A stretch of 50,237 nt of DNA from Terriglobia bacterium. GTDB taxonomy: Bacteria; Acidobacteriota; Terriglobia; Terriglobales; Acidobacteriaceae. The position numbers were made by a program, and so were the translations under genes. The stretch is taken from assembly GCA_020073645.1 (NCBI GenBank), contig JAIQET010000030.1, positions 1 to 50,237 of the forward strand. Reading direction: 5' to 3'. Positions 1-9,326 of the stretch are shown piece by piece. The stretch's first letter is position 1, and the number at the start of each line of letters is the position of its first letter. Under the pieces are notes generated by a model, which saw only the letters and a list, made by a program, of their open reading frames with translations, was not told the origin of the DNA and ran no database searches.

Positions 1-1235
<1,235 letters not shown>

Positions 1236-1321
1236 AGCTTTCTTTCTTTCTTCCTTTCGGACCTCGTTTACGCCGCTAGCGGTACCCGCCAAGTCTTCAC
1301 CCGTCTCAATCTTCAAAATTC

Positions 1322-1792
<471 letters not shown>

Positions 1793-1813
1793 TTAGCTTT
1801 TTGCTCCGTAGAA

Positions 1814-1856
1814 ACGTTGCTTGCAACGTCTCCGGAGACGCAGCAGGCTGCGTCTC
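1814..1856. repeat. Two adjacent perfect palindromes in the rpsL-rpsG spacer
   Basis: ACGTTGC-TT-GCAACGT (1814-1829) is followed by GAGACGCAGC-AG-GCTGCGTCTC (1835-1856). Both have 2-nt centres and arms of 7 and 10 bp. They lie inside the str operon, so the rpsL-rpsG transcript would carry two stable stem-loops. They may belong to a dispersed repeat family, affect RNA processing, or both. Confidence 0.7.
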
Positions 1857-1882
1857 TACAGAAGTTCCCTTGGTCGACGAGA

Positions 1883-1902
1883 CCCTTCGACTTCGCTCAG
1901 GG
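1883..1902. repeat. Dispersed CCCTTCGA..GCTCAGGG-type repeat
   Basis: A 20-nt imperfect palindrome lies just downstream of the rpsL stop. Its core, CCTTCGA(C)TTCGCTCAGG, is repeated with one base missing at 9276-9292 inside a longer inverted repeat. The two copies in unrelated intergenic spaces identify it as a dispersed element. Confidence 0.6.
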
Positions 1903-1917
1903 CAGGCTGCGCGACGG

Positions 1918-2289
1918 CTATTTCGGCCTCTTCGCTCCGTACTTCGAGCGGCTCTGCTTGCGGTTGGCCACGCCCACCGCATCCAGCGTCCCCCGGATCA
2001 CGTGATACCGCACGCCCGGCAGGTCTTTCACGCGCCCGCCGCGGATCAGCACAATCGAGTGCTCCTGCAGGTTGTGGCCCACGCCGGGAATATACGTCGT
2101 GACTTCGATCCCGTTGGTCAGCCGCACCCGGGCCACTTTGCGCAGCGCCGAGTTCGGCTTCTTGGGCGTCTGCGTATACACGCGGGTGCATACCCCGCGC
2201 TTCTGCGGACATCCCTGCAACGCCGGACTCGCCGTCTTGTAGCGCGGCCGCTTGCGGCCGGCTTTCACCAGTTGATTGAAGGTAGGCAC
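1918..2289 (-). CDS. rpsL: 30S ribosomal protein S12 (uS12)
   Basis: S12 lies at the decoding centre and affects accuracy and streptomycin response. The product is 123 residues if it starts at the GTG at 2287-2289 ([18 protein letters not shown]), the usual S12 N-terminus. An AAGGAG sits 10 nt upstream of this GTG. The frame is open further upstream to 2358, but that extension is not S12-like. The [11 protein letters not shown] and [11 protein letters not shown] motifs are present, including the two lysines and the aspartate known from resistance and methylthiolation work. It is the first gene of the str string; no rpoC is seen upstream. Confidence 0.95.
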   Translation of the reverse strand: MPTFNQLVKAGRKRPRYKTASPALQGCPQKRGVCTRVYTQTPKKPNSALRKVARVRLTNGIEVTTYIPGVGHNLQEHSIVLIRGGRVKDLPGVRYHVIRGTLDAVGVANRKQSRSKYGAKRPK

Positions 2290-2935
2290 TCTTTGGCTGC
2301 TCCTTCGGCCGCGCCTTCCCGCCCACACCGCCACCCTGGCATGCGAAGGCGAGACCACGCCGCTTCTGCTTTTCCCTGATTCAGGGGCTGGAAGGCCAAT
2401 ACGCCAACCATGCTTCCCGCCGCACCAACCCGGCGAGAAATTTCTGCTTTCCGGTTCAGACTAGTGCCGACGACGGTGGCGCCAGGCCCGCATCACTGGC
2501 CGGGAGGCGCTCCGTTTCGTCCGCTTCTGCCCTGCATACCCTTCCGCAGCTCTTGGCGCACCGGAAAGTTCAGGCGCACCACAAGCCCCTTTGACAGGGC
2601 GGAAGGCAGCGCAGGGCGTTTCAGCGAGGGCGTTTCCAGATCAGCTTGCTTCCCGGAAACGTGTTTCTTCTAAAGCTTAGCTGCGCTCTTTCGGGGTTTT
2701 CGCACGCACACACGTAGCGCGCGGAAACCGCCGCCTACAGGCAAGCCAGACTTAACTCGCGGAACCGTACAACTATAGCAACTGACCTTACACATCGTCA
2801 ACCGGGCTCGGCCGCATCTCACTCCCCAGCTTTGATCCGGGAAGCTTGCCCAAAAGAATGCCAGCCTCTACACTGGAAATTTTCCGACACAAGGCTGGCT
2901 CGCCCTTCAGTCTAACCTTGGGGCGGGGAGGGTGC
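2290..2935. other. Intergenic region between rpsL (minus) and lipoprotein (plus)
   Basis: This 646-bp divergent spacer must hold the str-operon promoter and the promoter of the lipoprotein gene. I see no convincing ORF and no clean -35/-10 pair. It is GC-rich, with a more AT-rich pocket around 2760-2800 (aactatagcaactgacc). No known riboswitch or leader motif was recognised. Confidence 0.5.
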
Positions 2936-5386
2936 ATGCGTAGGTCTGTTCTCCTGGGATTTGCCATTTCTGTAAGTCTGATCATGACCGCCAGCTTGAC
3001 GGGCTGCAGCAGCAGCAGCGTCAGAGCCACCACCTTCCCGGTTCCGGCCGACATTTCACTCTCGCCGTCGACGACTCAGTCCCTGGAGGTCGGTGCCACA
3101 CTGGGTTTTTCGGCTACAGCGCATGACCCAAACGGCCATGTCCTGCTCGAGCCATTTTCTTTTCATTCCAGCAACACTGCCGTGTTGACCGTAGCCAGCA
3201 ACGGTTTGGCCTGCGCCGGCACCTGGGATTCCCTGACGGCTCCCTCCGTGTGCACCCCGGGCCCGGTGGGTATCGCCGAAATCACCGCCACCGCCATGGG
3301 GGTGAGCAGCCCCACCACCACCGTGTATGTACATCAGCACATCGACAGTGTTGTCGTGAGCCCGGTTCCGACCAACCCGCCCAACACCAATCCCTGCCTG
3401 TCTAAGGATCTGACCGCCGACTACCAGGCGAACGCCTTCAGCCGCGGCGCCGACATCACCTCGACCGTGGGACAATTCACCTGGTCGGTCGTGACCCCAC
3501 AGGTCGTTTCGCTCGATACCACAAAGGTCGGGCTGGCGCTCAACCAGGTCGAGGCCAAAGCCCTCGCTCCCGGCACATCCCAGATTTCTGCTAGCGTCAG
3601 CGGCACCAACAGCCTGCCTTTCCCATTCATTGCCTGCCCGGTGCAGTCCATCTCGCTGGTGGTGACCAACACCAATTCCGACTCGTTTGTCGTCACCACA
3701 GGCAGCTCCGCGAGCATCACTCCCACGGTGCTTGACAGCCTCGGCACCAAGATTACCGGAGTGGATCTGACTTATTGTTCTTCCCAGCCGGCTACCGCAG
3801 GGGTGGGCAGCACGAACTGCTCTCTCAGCACCAGTTCTACTGTTTCCGTGACCACCACCCAGCCCGGAGCTGCCACCATCACCGCTTCTTGCACTCCCCC
3901 GAGCTGTAATATCGGTTTCTCGCCCAGCCTTCCTATTTACCCTTCCAACGTCATCAATGGGCTGGTCACAAGAAATTCAACTGGGACCGCTCCCACGGGA
4001 ACGGTGTATGTCTCCAGCACAGGTTGCGGCATCACCCAAGGTTGCATCAGTACGATTGTGCCCGTTTCGTTCCCGGCTAACACTGTCGGAGGCCAGATCG
4101 GCTTACCTGCTACCCCGAACTCCCTGGTCTTTGCCCCGGACGGCAAGAAAGCCTACATGGGCACCGACTTCGGGTTGCAGGGTACCCGCGGCCTCATGGT
4201 GCTGAATCTCACTTCGACCTCAACGGTGGTGCAGGAGTTCACCACCGTCACCGGCAAAGTGCTGGCCGTTTCTCCCAACGGCAACAAGGTGATCGTCTCC
4301 GATACAAACTTGACCCCCAACCAGGTGTTCGTTTTTGACAGCACCAACAACAGCAGTGCGATCTTTCAGATCACCGGAGCCACCGCCGCTGCTTTTTCTC
4401 CGGACAGCCTCAAGGCCTATATTTTGGCAGGCAGTACGCTGTACGTTTATTCGACCGTGGATGCGCTGCAGACCATTCCGCTGAGCGCCCCAGCGACCGA
4501 CGCAGCTTTCCTGGCTGAAGGAGCCTTCGGTTACATGGTGGGAGGCGACCCAGCAGGCGTATCTTTCCTCGCTACTTGCGAAGATCCGAGCAACTTCACC
4601 CTGGGCAGCGTGAGTGCCCCCGGTTCCACCGCGCTTCGCGCCCTGCCCGATGGCAAGAGCTTCCTCGTACTCGCTTCCCCCAATATCGAGAACATCACTG
4701 CCGACATCACCGGCACGCCGACGCCGACCGTGACCATCGGCTGCCCCGCCCCTCTGGGTTTCCTCATGGTTACCAACACCGTGAGCACTCCCGTCAATTT
4801 CGGCCAGGGCAACTTCGTTCCCACCCAGTTCATTGTGTCCCCGGACGGCTCGAAGGCCTACGTAGTTTCCAGCACCCTTCCCAGCATTCTGGTGTTTGAT
4901 ATTGCCAGCCAGACCTCCTCGGCCATTCAACTGGCCGGCGACACGACCCCTCTTCGCGCTTCGCTGACCCCCGAAGGCTCCTTGCTTTATGTGGGCACCA
5001 GCGACAACATGGTGCACGTTCTCGATACGGTGGTCAGCAGCGACATCCAGCAGATCACCTTTCCGACCAACCCTTCGCTGCAGCAGGGAACATTTTGCGA
5101 CGGGGTGACGGTTCAAACCGTGGTGGGTATCACGGACGCACTGCAGAGCGGTCCTGACACAACCTATACCTACACCCTGACTTCCGGCCCGGATCTGCAA
5201 GTCGGCACCGTCGTGATAATCGCCAGCATGGTGGATCCCGGGAATAACGGGACCTTTGCGGTTACGGCGGTGGGTACCGGAATATTCACGGTGGTGAACC
5301 CTTCCGGGGTTACGGCAAGTGGTCAGAATGGAATCGGCACCGTGAACCTCACGTGTAACGCGGACTTGGTTGCAGTAAGGCCATGA
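2936..5386 (+). CDS. Secreted lipoprotein with Ig-like N-terminus and YVTN-type beta-propeller
   Basis: A predicted lipoprotein of 816 residues. Translation probably starts at the ATG at 2936, preceded by GGGAGG at 5-nt spacing. This gives a signal peptide (MRRSVLLGFAISVSL) and the lipobox LTGC followed by serines. Residues ~30-300 resemble bacterial Ig-like (Big) domains with Ser/Thr-rich strands. Residues ~370-720 contain repeated blades of the YVTN/YncE type: FAPDGKKAYM, VSPNGNKVIV, FSPDSLKAYI, VSPDGSKAYV and LTPEGSLLYV. The C-terminus is another Thr/Val-rich beta region. It stands alone. Such proteins bind or scaffold at the cell surface; the ligand is unknown. Confidence 0.85.
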   Translation: MRRSVLLGFAISVSLIMTASLTGCSSSSVRATTFPVPADISLSPSTTQSLEVGATLGFSATAHDPNGHVLLEPFSFHSSNTAVLTVASNGLACAGTWDSLTAPSVCTPGPVGIAEITATAMGVSSPTTTVYVHQHIDSVVVSPVPTNPPNTNPCLSKDLTADYQANAFSRGADITSTVGQFTWSVVTPQVVSLDTTKVGLALNQVEAKALAPGTSQISASVSGTNSLPFPFIACPVQSISLVVTNTNSDSFVVTTGSSASITPTVLDSLGTKITGVDLTYCSSQPATAGVGSTNCSLSTSSTVSVTTTQPGAATITASCTPPSCNIGFSPSLPIYPSNVINGLVTRNSTGTAPTGTVYVSSTGCGITQGCISTIVPVSFPANTVGGQIGLPATPNSLVFAPDGKKAYMGTDFGLQGTRGLMVLNLTSTSTVVQEFTTVTGKVLAVSPNGNKVIVSDTNLTPNQVFVFDSTNNSSAIFQITGATAAAFSPDSLKAYILAGSTLYVYSTVDALQTIPLSAPATDAAFLAEGAFGYMVGGDPAGVSFLATCEDPSNFTLGSVSAPGSTALRALPDGKSFLVLASPNIENITADITGTPTPTVTIGCPAPLGFLMVTNTVSTPVNFGQGNFVPTQFIVSPDGSKAYVVSSTLPSILVFDIASQTSSAIQLAGDTTPLRASLTPEGSLLYVGTSDNMVHVLDTVVSSDIQQITFPTNPSLQQGTFCDGVTVQTVVGITDALQSGPDTTYTYTLTSGPDLQVGTVVIIASMVDPGNNGTFAVTAVGTGIFTVVNPSGVTASGQNGIGTVNLTCNADLVAVRP

Positions 5387-5436
5387 GGAACACGGCGGAT
5401 TTCCAGCCGCTAGGATTCATCCCACAGTCCACAACT

Positions 5437-5464
5437 GAGAACCGAGAACTGGGAACAGAGAACT
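5437..5464. repeat. 4 x 7-nt tandem array (GAGAACY family), copy 1
   Basis: Four consecutive 7-mers, gagaacc-gagaact-gggaaca-gagaact, lie in the convergent spacer between the lipoprotein and nusB. The 33-nt block 5433-5465 matches 14778-14810 at 29 of 33 positions. Confidence 0.75.
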
Positions 5465-5475
5465 GCCATTGACGG

Positions 5476-5892
5476 CTAAGAGGTCTTTTGCACTTCCCGC
5501 CCCACGCTGTCGAGCACTCCATTAATGAACTGCACCGACTCGGGACTGGAGAACTTGCGCGCAATTTCCAGGGCTTCATTGATGACCACCGCGCGCGGCG
5601 TAGAGGGAAAGCCGAGCAACTCCGCTACCGCCGCCCGCAGCAGGTTGCGATCGACCGCCGCCATGCGCTCCATGCGCCAGTGCTCGGCGTGATGCTCGAT
5701 CAAACCGTCAATCTCAGTCGCGCGGTCGCTGGCCACGCGAAACAGATCGTCGGCAAAACTCCGGACATCGCCCGCCACCCCATCGCGTTCCTTCCAGAAC
5801 GTACGGCGTACCTCATCCGCACTCTGCCGGCCCATGTCAGCCTGAAACAGCATCTGCAACACCAGTTCGCGGGATTTGCGGCGGGTTCCCAT
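5476..5892 (-). CDS. nusB: Transcription antitermination factor NusB
   Basis: NusB binds boxA RNA with S10 (NusE) in the antitermination complex that protects rRNA transcription. The 138-residue product has the all-helical NusB layout: the N-terminal RRKSRELVLQMLFQADMG, the middle WRMERMAAVDRNLLRAAVAEL, and the C-terminal VVINEALEIARKFSSPESVQFINGVLD. It starts at ATG 5892 with no strong Shine-Dalgarno. It follows the lumazine synthase gene by 103 bp on the same strand, the common ribH-nusB order. The spacer carries a 4 x 7-nt repeat array. Confidence 0.95.
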   Translation of the reverse strand: MGTRRKSRELVLQMLFQADMGRQSADEVRRTFWKERDGVAGDVRSFADDLFRVASDRATEIDGLIEHHAEHWRMERMAAVDRNLLRAAVAELLGFPSTPRAVVINEALEIARKFSSPESVQFINGVLDSVGREVQKTS

Positions 5893-5896
5893 GGAT

Positions 5897-5924
5897 CAGT
5901 CGTCAGTCTTCGGTCGTCAGTCGT
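5897..5924. repeat. 4 x 7-nt tandem array (CAGTCGT family), copy 1
   Basis: Four 7-mers, cagtcgt-cagtctt-cggtcgt-cagtcgt, lie in the ribH-nusB spacer immediately before nusB. The complementary-sense array at 6059-6086 is the second copy. Confidence 0.75.
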
Positions 5925-5995
5925 CTGCAACTCGACGCCATTGGCCTGGGCCAAGCTTCAGTTTACTGGAATATTCGGATCGAACCGCCGGGAAA

Positions 5996-6928
5996 CTACC
6001 TCTTGGTCTTGCTCCTTGCAGGCTGCGAAGGCTTGTGCCGCTTGTGCTTGCCCTTGCTGACGACTGACGGCTGATGACTGACGACTCGCTTCAGCGAAGC
6101 CATCTCCACCGCGGCCAGCGCCGCTTCGAACCCCTTGTTGCCCATCTTCAAGCCGGCGCGATCAATGGCTTGCTCCAGCGTGTCGCAGGTAAGCACGCCG
6201 AAAGCATGAGGCACCCCGGTTTCCTGCGCGGACTGCCCGATCCCGCGGGTCACTTCATTCGCGATCACATCGTAGTGCGCCGTGTCACCGCGCAGCAGGC
6301 AGCCGAGGCAGATGATGGCGTCATACTTTTTCGTCTCGGCCAGCGTGCGGGCAGCGGAGGGGATCTCGAAACTCCCCGGGACACGCATGATCTCTATGTC
6401 TTCGTTGCCAGCCCCGGTGCGGCGCAGCCCGTCTAGAGCCCCGTCCAGCAGGCGTTCGGTGATGAAGGCGTTGAAGCGGCTGGCTACGATGGCAAAGTGC
6501 TTCCCCCGCGCATCGAGCTTGCCCTCAATCCCCGCCTGCGCCTGCTTCGGTGCCCCATGAACGGTGACCACCATCTCCCCGGGCAGCTCCAGCGAGAAGC
6601 TGCGCTCGCCGCTGGCTGGCGAAGCCGAATCCGCGAGAACCTTCAATTTCATCTTTTGCGCGATGGCAAAAACGTCGTCGGGATTGGTGACTTCGAGGAC
6701 GATCAGCTTGGCCACATCTTTGAGCCGGTCCAGCACCTCCGGCGGATACTGCGGTGAAAGCGCATTCACGCTCAGCATGCCCAGAGGCGCCGTCAGTACG
6801 GCCGATTGCCGGTCCGCCCCACTCCCCGACGACAACCGCTCGAACCCGATCGCCTCAAAAAATTCCACCAGCTTGCGGAAATCCTCCGCCCGCGTGGCAT
6901 AGCGGCCGATGTGGAGAGACTTGAGCAT
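5996..6928 (-). CDS. ribH: VOC domain-6,7-dimethyl-8-ribityllumazine synthase fusion
   Basis: The C-terminal half is lumazine synthase, which condenses 5-amino-6-ribitylamino-uracil with dihydroxybutanone phosphate in riboflavin synthesis. Residues ~133-285 show IVASRFNAFITERLL, VPGSFEIPSAA, the GDTAHYDVIANEVTRG motif with the catalytic His, and GVLTCDTLEQA..NKGFEAA. Residues 1-125 form an extra domain of the VOC/glyoxalase type (LKSLHIGRYATRAEDFRKL.. to ..FSLELPGEMVVTVHG), which is not part of normal RibH. The whole is 310 residues against ~155 for stand-alone RibH. The start chosen is ATG 6926-6928; a GTG at 6944-6946 is possible. A basic tail (KGKHKRHK..) follows a segment encoded by a 4 x 7-nt repeat. 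nusB is downstream. Confidence 0.9.
   Translation of the reverse strand: MLKSLHIGRYATRAEDFRKLVEFFEAIGFERLSSGSGADRQSAVLTAPLGMLSVNALSPQYPPEVLDRLKDVAKLIVLEVTNPDDVFAIAQKMKLKVLADSASPASGERSFSLELPGEMVVTVHGAPKQAQAGIEGKLDARGKHFAIVASRFNAFITERLLDGALDGLRRTGAGNEDIEIMRVPGSFEIPSAARTLAETKKYDAIICLGCLLRGDTAHYDVIANEVTRGIGQSAQETGVPHAFGVLTCDTLEQAIDRAGLKMGNKGFEAALAAVEMASLKRVVSHQPSVVSKGKHKRHKPSQPARSKTKR
6059..6086. repeat. 4 x 7-nt tandem array (GACGACT family), copy 2, inside ribH
   Basis: Four 7-mers, gacgact-gacggct-gatgact-gacgact, lie within the 3' part of ribH and encode the SHQPSVVS segment beyond the conserved lumazine synthase fold. It is the same family as 5897-5924 in inverted sense. Confidence 0.75.
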
Positions 6929-7002
6929 TGAGCGTGTCTTTACCACAGAATCACAGTGACACGGGGAACACCTGCTTCAGAGTTTCTCAATTCAAGGGTT
7001 TT

Positions 7003-7026
7003 CTCCGTGCCTCCGTGTCTCCGTGG
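7003..7026. repeat. 3 x 8-nt tandem array (CTCCGTGN family)
   Basis: Three 8-mers, ctccgtgc-ctccgtgt-ctccgtgg, lie in the spacer between the crotonase stop and the ribH start. It is of the same structural class (24-28 nt, three or four units) as the other arrays in this window. A degenerate relative is seen around 31607-31705. Confidence 0.7.
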
Positions 7027-7039
7027 TGAAAAATCCGTC

Positions 7040-7822
7040 TTACTTCCCCCTAAACTGTGCCGCCCGCTTTTCCAGAAACGCCGTTGTGCCTTCCTTCTTG
7101 TCCTCGGTCGCGCAGCACACCCCGAACAGCACTGCCTCAACATAGAGGCCTTCCTGCAAGGTCATCTCCATGCCCTTATTGACCGCTTCCATGGCGTACT
7201 GCACGGCCAAGGGCGCATTGGCGATGATCTTCTGCGCGATGGCTTCCGCGCGGGGAATGAGCTCAGCGGCGGCAGTGACTTCATTCACCAGCCCGATGCG
7301 GTGCGCCTCTTGGGCCGTAATCATCTCGCCCGAGAGCACAAGTTGCATGGCGATTCCCTTGCCCACCAGGCGCGGCAAACGCTGCGTGCCGCCGTAGCCG
7401 GGAATGATGCCCAGCTTCACCTCGGGCTGGCCGAGCTTGGCGTTTTCGCTGGCCAGGCGCATGGTGCAGGCCATAGCGATCTCGCATCCGCCGCCCAGCG
7501 CGAAGCCGTTGATGCAGGCAATCACCGGCTTGCCCAGGTTCTCGATCAGGTTGAGCACCGACTGGCCGCGGTGGGTGTACTCCTTGCCGGAGACCGCATC
7601 ATGCTTGGCCAGTTCGCCGATGTCGGCGCCCGCAATGAACGCCTTCTCGCCCGCGCCAGTGAGGATCACCACGCGAACGCCGGCGTCGTTCTTGATGTCG
7701 TGAAACGCCGCCCGCAGCTCTTCCATGGTGGCCATGTTGAGGGCGTTCAGGACCTTGGGACGATTAACGGTAATGTAGGCGATAGAGTTCTTCTTTTCGC
7801 AGAGGATGTTATCGAAGCTCAT
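7040..7822 (-). CDS. Enoyl-CoA hydratase / crotonase
   Basis: A crotonase-family hydratase that adds water to trans-2-enoyl-CoA. The 260-residue product has full family length. Both acid/base glutamates are in place: GFALGGGCEIAMAC and LGQPEVKLGIIPGYGGTQRL. The oxyanion-hole segment AFIAGADIGEL is also present. Same-strand neighbours are a 3-hydroxybutyryl-CoA dehydrogenase and a thiolase, so the set covers three consecutive steps of beta-oxidation or, in reverse, C4 acyl-CoA synthesis. No acyl-CoA dehydrogenase is next to it, so direction cannot be told. The start ATG at 7822 has only a weak GGGG upstream. Confidence 0.92.
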   Translation of the reverse strand: MSFDNILCEKKNSIAYITVNRPKVLNALNMATMEELRAAFHDIKNDAGVRVVILTGAGEKAFIAGADIGELAKHDAVSGKEYTHRGQSVLNLIENLGKPVIACINGFALGGGCEIAMACTMRLASENAKLGQPEVKLGIIPGYGGTQRLPRLVGKGIAMQLVLSGEMITAQEAHRIGLVNEVTAAAELIPRAEAIAQKIIANAPLAVQYAMEAVNKGMEMTLQEGLYVEAVLFGVCCATEDKKEGTTAFLEKRAAQFRGK

Positions 7823-7836
7823 AGGTTAGACCCCAT

Positions 7837-8235
7837 CTAATACCCCCGCCTTTCCAGCGCTGCTAATTCCCTTCGGCTCAAGTCACAGCCATAACACTTG
7901 TCCAAAAAAGAAAAACTCTTTATGACCGTGATCAATCCACCACTGTACGTCGCTCCGCAACGGGGACAGTTCAGCACACGCAACCAGACTCGCGTCACAA
8001 CGAAGAGACCGACGCCGATTACACTGAGCCTCCCCCAATCAGTCCACGAGTAACGGAGAGATAGAAGATAACTACCCAGGACAATTCCGATACCGAGCCA
8101 ACTGGCACGATCCAACATCTTGAATTTGCGCCACCATGCCAGATAGCGCTCACGCTCCTCAGGAGTAACGTCGGCAAGAGCGTTCTCCTCAGCGGACCTG
8201 TCGACATTCATCAAAATTCCAACAAGTCGAACCAT
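7837..8235 (-). CDS. Small membrane protein with C-terminal zinc ribbon
   Basis: Not recognised as a named family. With a start at ATG 8235 it has 132 residues; ATG 8211 is also possible, and an ATG at 8352 would overlap the dehydrogenase gene by 76 bp. An acidic N-terminus (TPEERERYLAWWRKF) is followed by two hydrophobic segments, ASWLGIGIVLGSYLLSL and LSVIGVGLFVVTRVWL. A zinc-ribbon-like region comes last, with CPRC near residue 91 and CYGC ~25 residues later. It sits between the dehydrogenase and crotonase genes on the same strand, so it is probably co-transcribed. A role in their pathway is not implied by the sequence. Confidence 0.6.
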   Translation of the reverse strand: MVRLVGILMNVDRSAEENALADVTPEERERYLAWWRKFKMLDRASWLGIGIVLGSYLLSLRYSWTDWGRLSVIGVGLFVVTRVWLRVLNCPRCGATYSGGLITVIKSFSFLDKCYGCDLSRRELAALERRGY

Positions 8236-8276
8236 CGGTGTCGATGCGGGCGTTTCAACCCACCCAAACGTCCGTT

Positions 8277-9155
8277 CTACAGCTTGTTCGGCTTCGGGTT
8301 CGCCGGGTCTGCATAATCGTAGAACCCGCGACCCGACTTCCGCCCATACCACCCTGCCATCACCAACCGCTTCAGCAACGGAGGCGAAGCAAAGCGCCGC
8401 TCTTTGAACTCGTCGTACATCACGTGAGTGATGTAGTAAGTCGTATCCAGCCCTACGAAATCCAGCAGCGTAAACGGCCCCATGGGATACCCGCAGCCCA
8501 ACTTCATCGCCTGATCAATGTCCTCGATTGAGCCCACGCCTTCTTCATAGGCGCGGATGGCGTCGAGCATATATGGCACCAGCAGCCGGTTCACGATGAA
8601 TCCAGTCTTATCGCTGGTCCGCACCGGCACCTTGCCCAGGTTCTTGCCGAACTCGTAGGCAGTTTCGTACACCTCGTCGGCGGTCGCAATCGTCCGAACG
8701 ACTTCCACCAGCTTCATCAGCGGCACGGGATTAAAAAAGTGCAGCCCAATAAACCGCTCGGGACGCTTGGCCGCCGTCAGCAGCTCGGTGATCGAGATGG
8801 ACGAAGTATTCGAAGCAAAGATGGCCTCCTTCTTGACGATCGCATCCAGCGCCGAGTACATCTTCTTCTTTTCCTCGACGTTCTCAATCACCGCCTCCAC
8901 GATGATGTCGCAATCGGCCAGGTCTTCTTTCTTGGTCGTGCCCTTCAGCCGCGCGCGGATTGCCTGGGGCGTCTCCTTGATCGTGCCCTTCTCGGCAAAC
9001 TTGGCGAGAGACTTCTCGATCCCGGCGAAGCCCTTGTCGAGGAATTTCTGCTCAACCTCGAGGCTGGTGACGTCGAACCCGGCCATGGCCGCGACTTGCG
9101 CGATGCCAGAACCCATCAGACCACAACCCAGAACACCGACCTTCTTGATTTCCAT
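8277..9155 (-). CDS. hbd: 3-hydroxybutyryl-CoA dehydrogenase
   Basis: Oxidises (S)-3-hydroxyacyl-CoA with NAD(P), or reduces acetoacetyl-CoA in the opposite direction. The 292-residue product is the short single-function form. The N-terminal Rossmann motif VGVLGCGLMGSGIAQ is clear. The catalytic region shows ASNTSSISITEL, GLHFFNPVPLMKLVEVV (the His and Glu pair) and KTGFIVNRLLVPY. The C-terminal domain ends with GRGFYDYAD. The start ATG at 9155 has AAGGAA 6 nt upstream; a GTG directly before it is less likely. It lies downstream of the thiolase gene, with a long palindromic repeat in the spacer. Confidence 0.93.
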   Translation of the reverse strand: MEIKKVGVLGCGLMGSGIAQVAAMAGFDVTSLEVEQKFLDKGFAGIEKSLAKFAEKGTIKETPQAIRARLKGTTKKEDLADCDIIVEAVIENVEEKKKMYSALDAIVKKEAIFASNTSSISITELLTAAKRPERFIGLHFFNPVPLMKLVEVVRTIATADEVYETAYEFGKNLGKVPVRTSDKTGFIVNRLLVPYMLDAIRAYEEGVGSIEDIDQAMKLGCGYPMGPFTLLDFVGLDTTYYITHVMYDEFKERRFASPPLLKRLVMAGWYGRKSGRGFYDYADPANPKPNKL

Positions 9156-9205
9156 CACAGATTCCTTTTCTGCCGTTTGATCACAAAATCCAACCCAACC
9201 CTGAC

Positions 9206-9297
9206 GTCATCCTGAGCCGGCTTCGAGCCGGCGAAGGACCTCGCGTGCACCACCACAATGCCACTGCACGCCAGATCCTTCGATTCGCTCAGGACGA
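9206..9297. repeat. Long imperfect inverted repeat in the thiolase-hbd spacer
   Basis: GTCATCCTGAGC at 9206 and GAAGGACCT near 9234 mirror AGATCCTTCGATTCGCTCAGG and ACGAC at 9273-9297. CGTGCA/TGCACG form an inner stem. The element is a ~92-bp stem-loop whose right arm shares its core with the repeat at 1883-1902. It lies in the transcript between two genes of one pathway. Confidence 0.7.
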
Positions 9298-9326
9298 CGC
9301 CTTCGTATATGACGAGATGCGGCACG

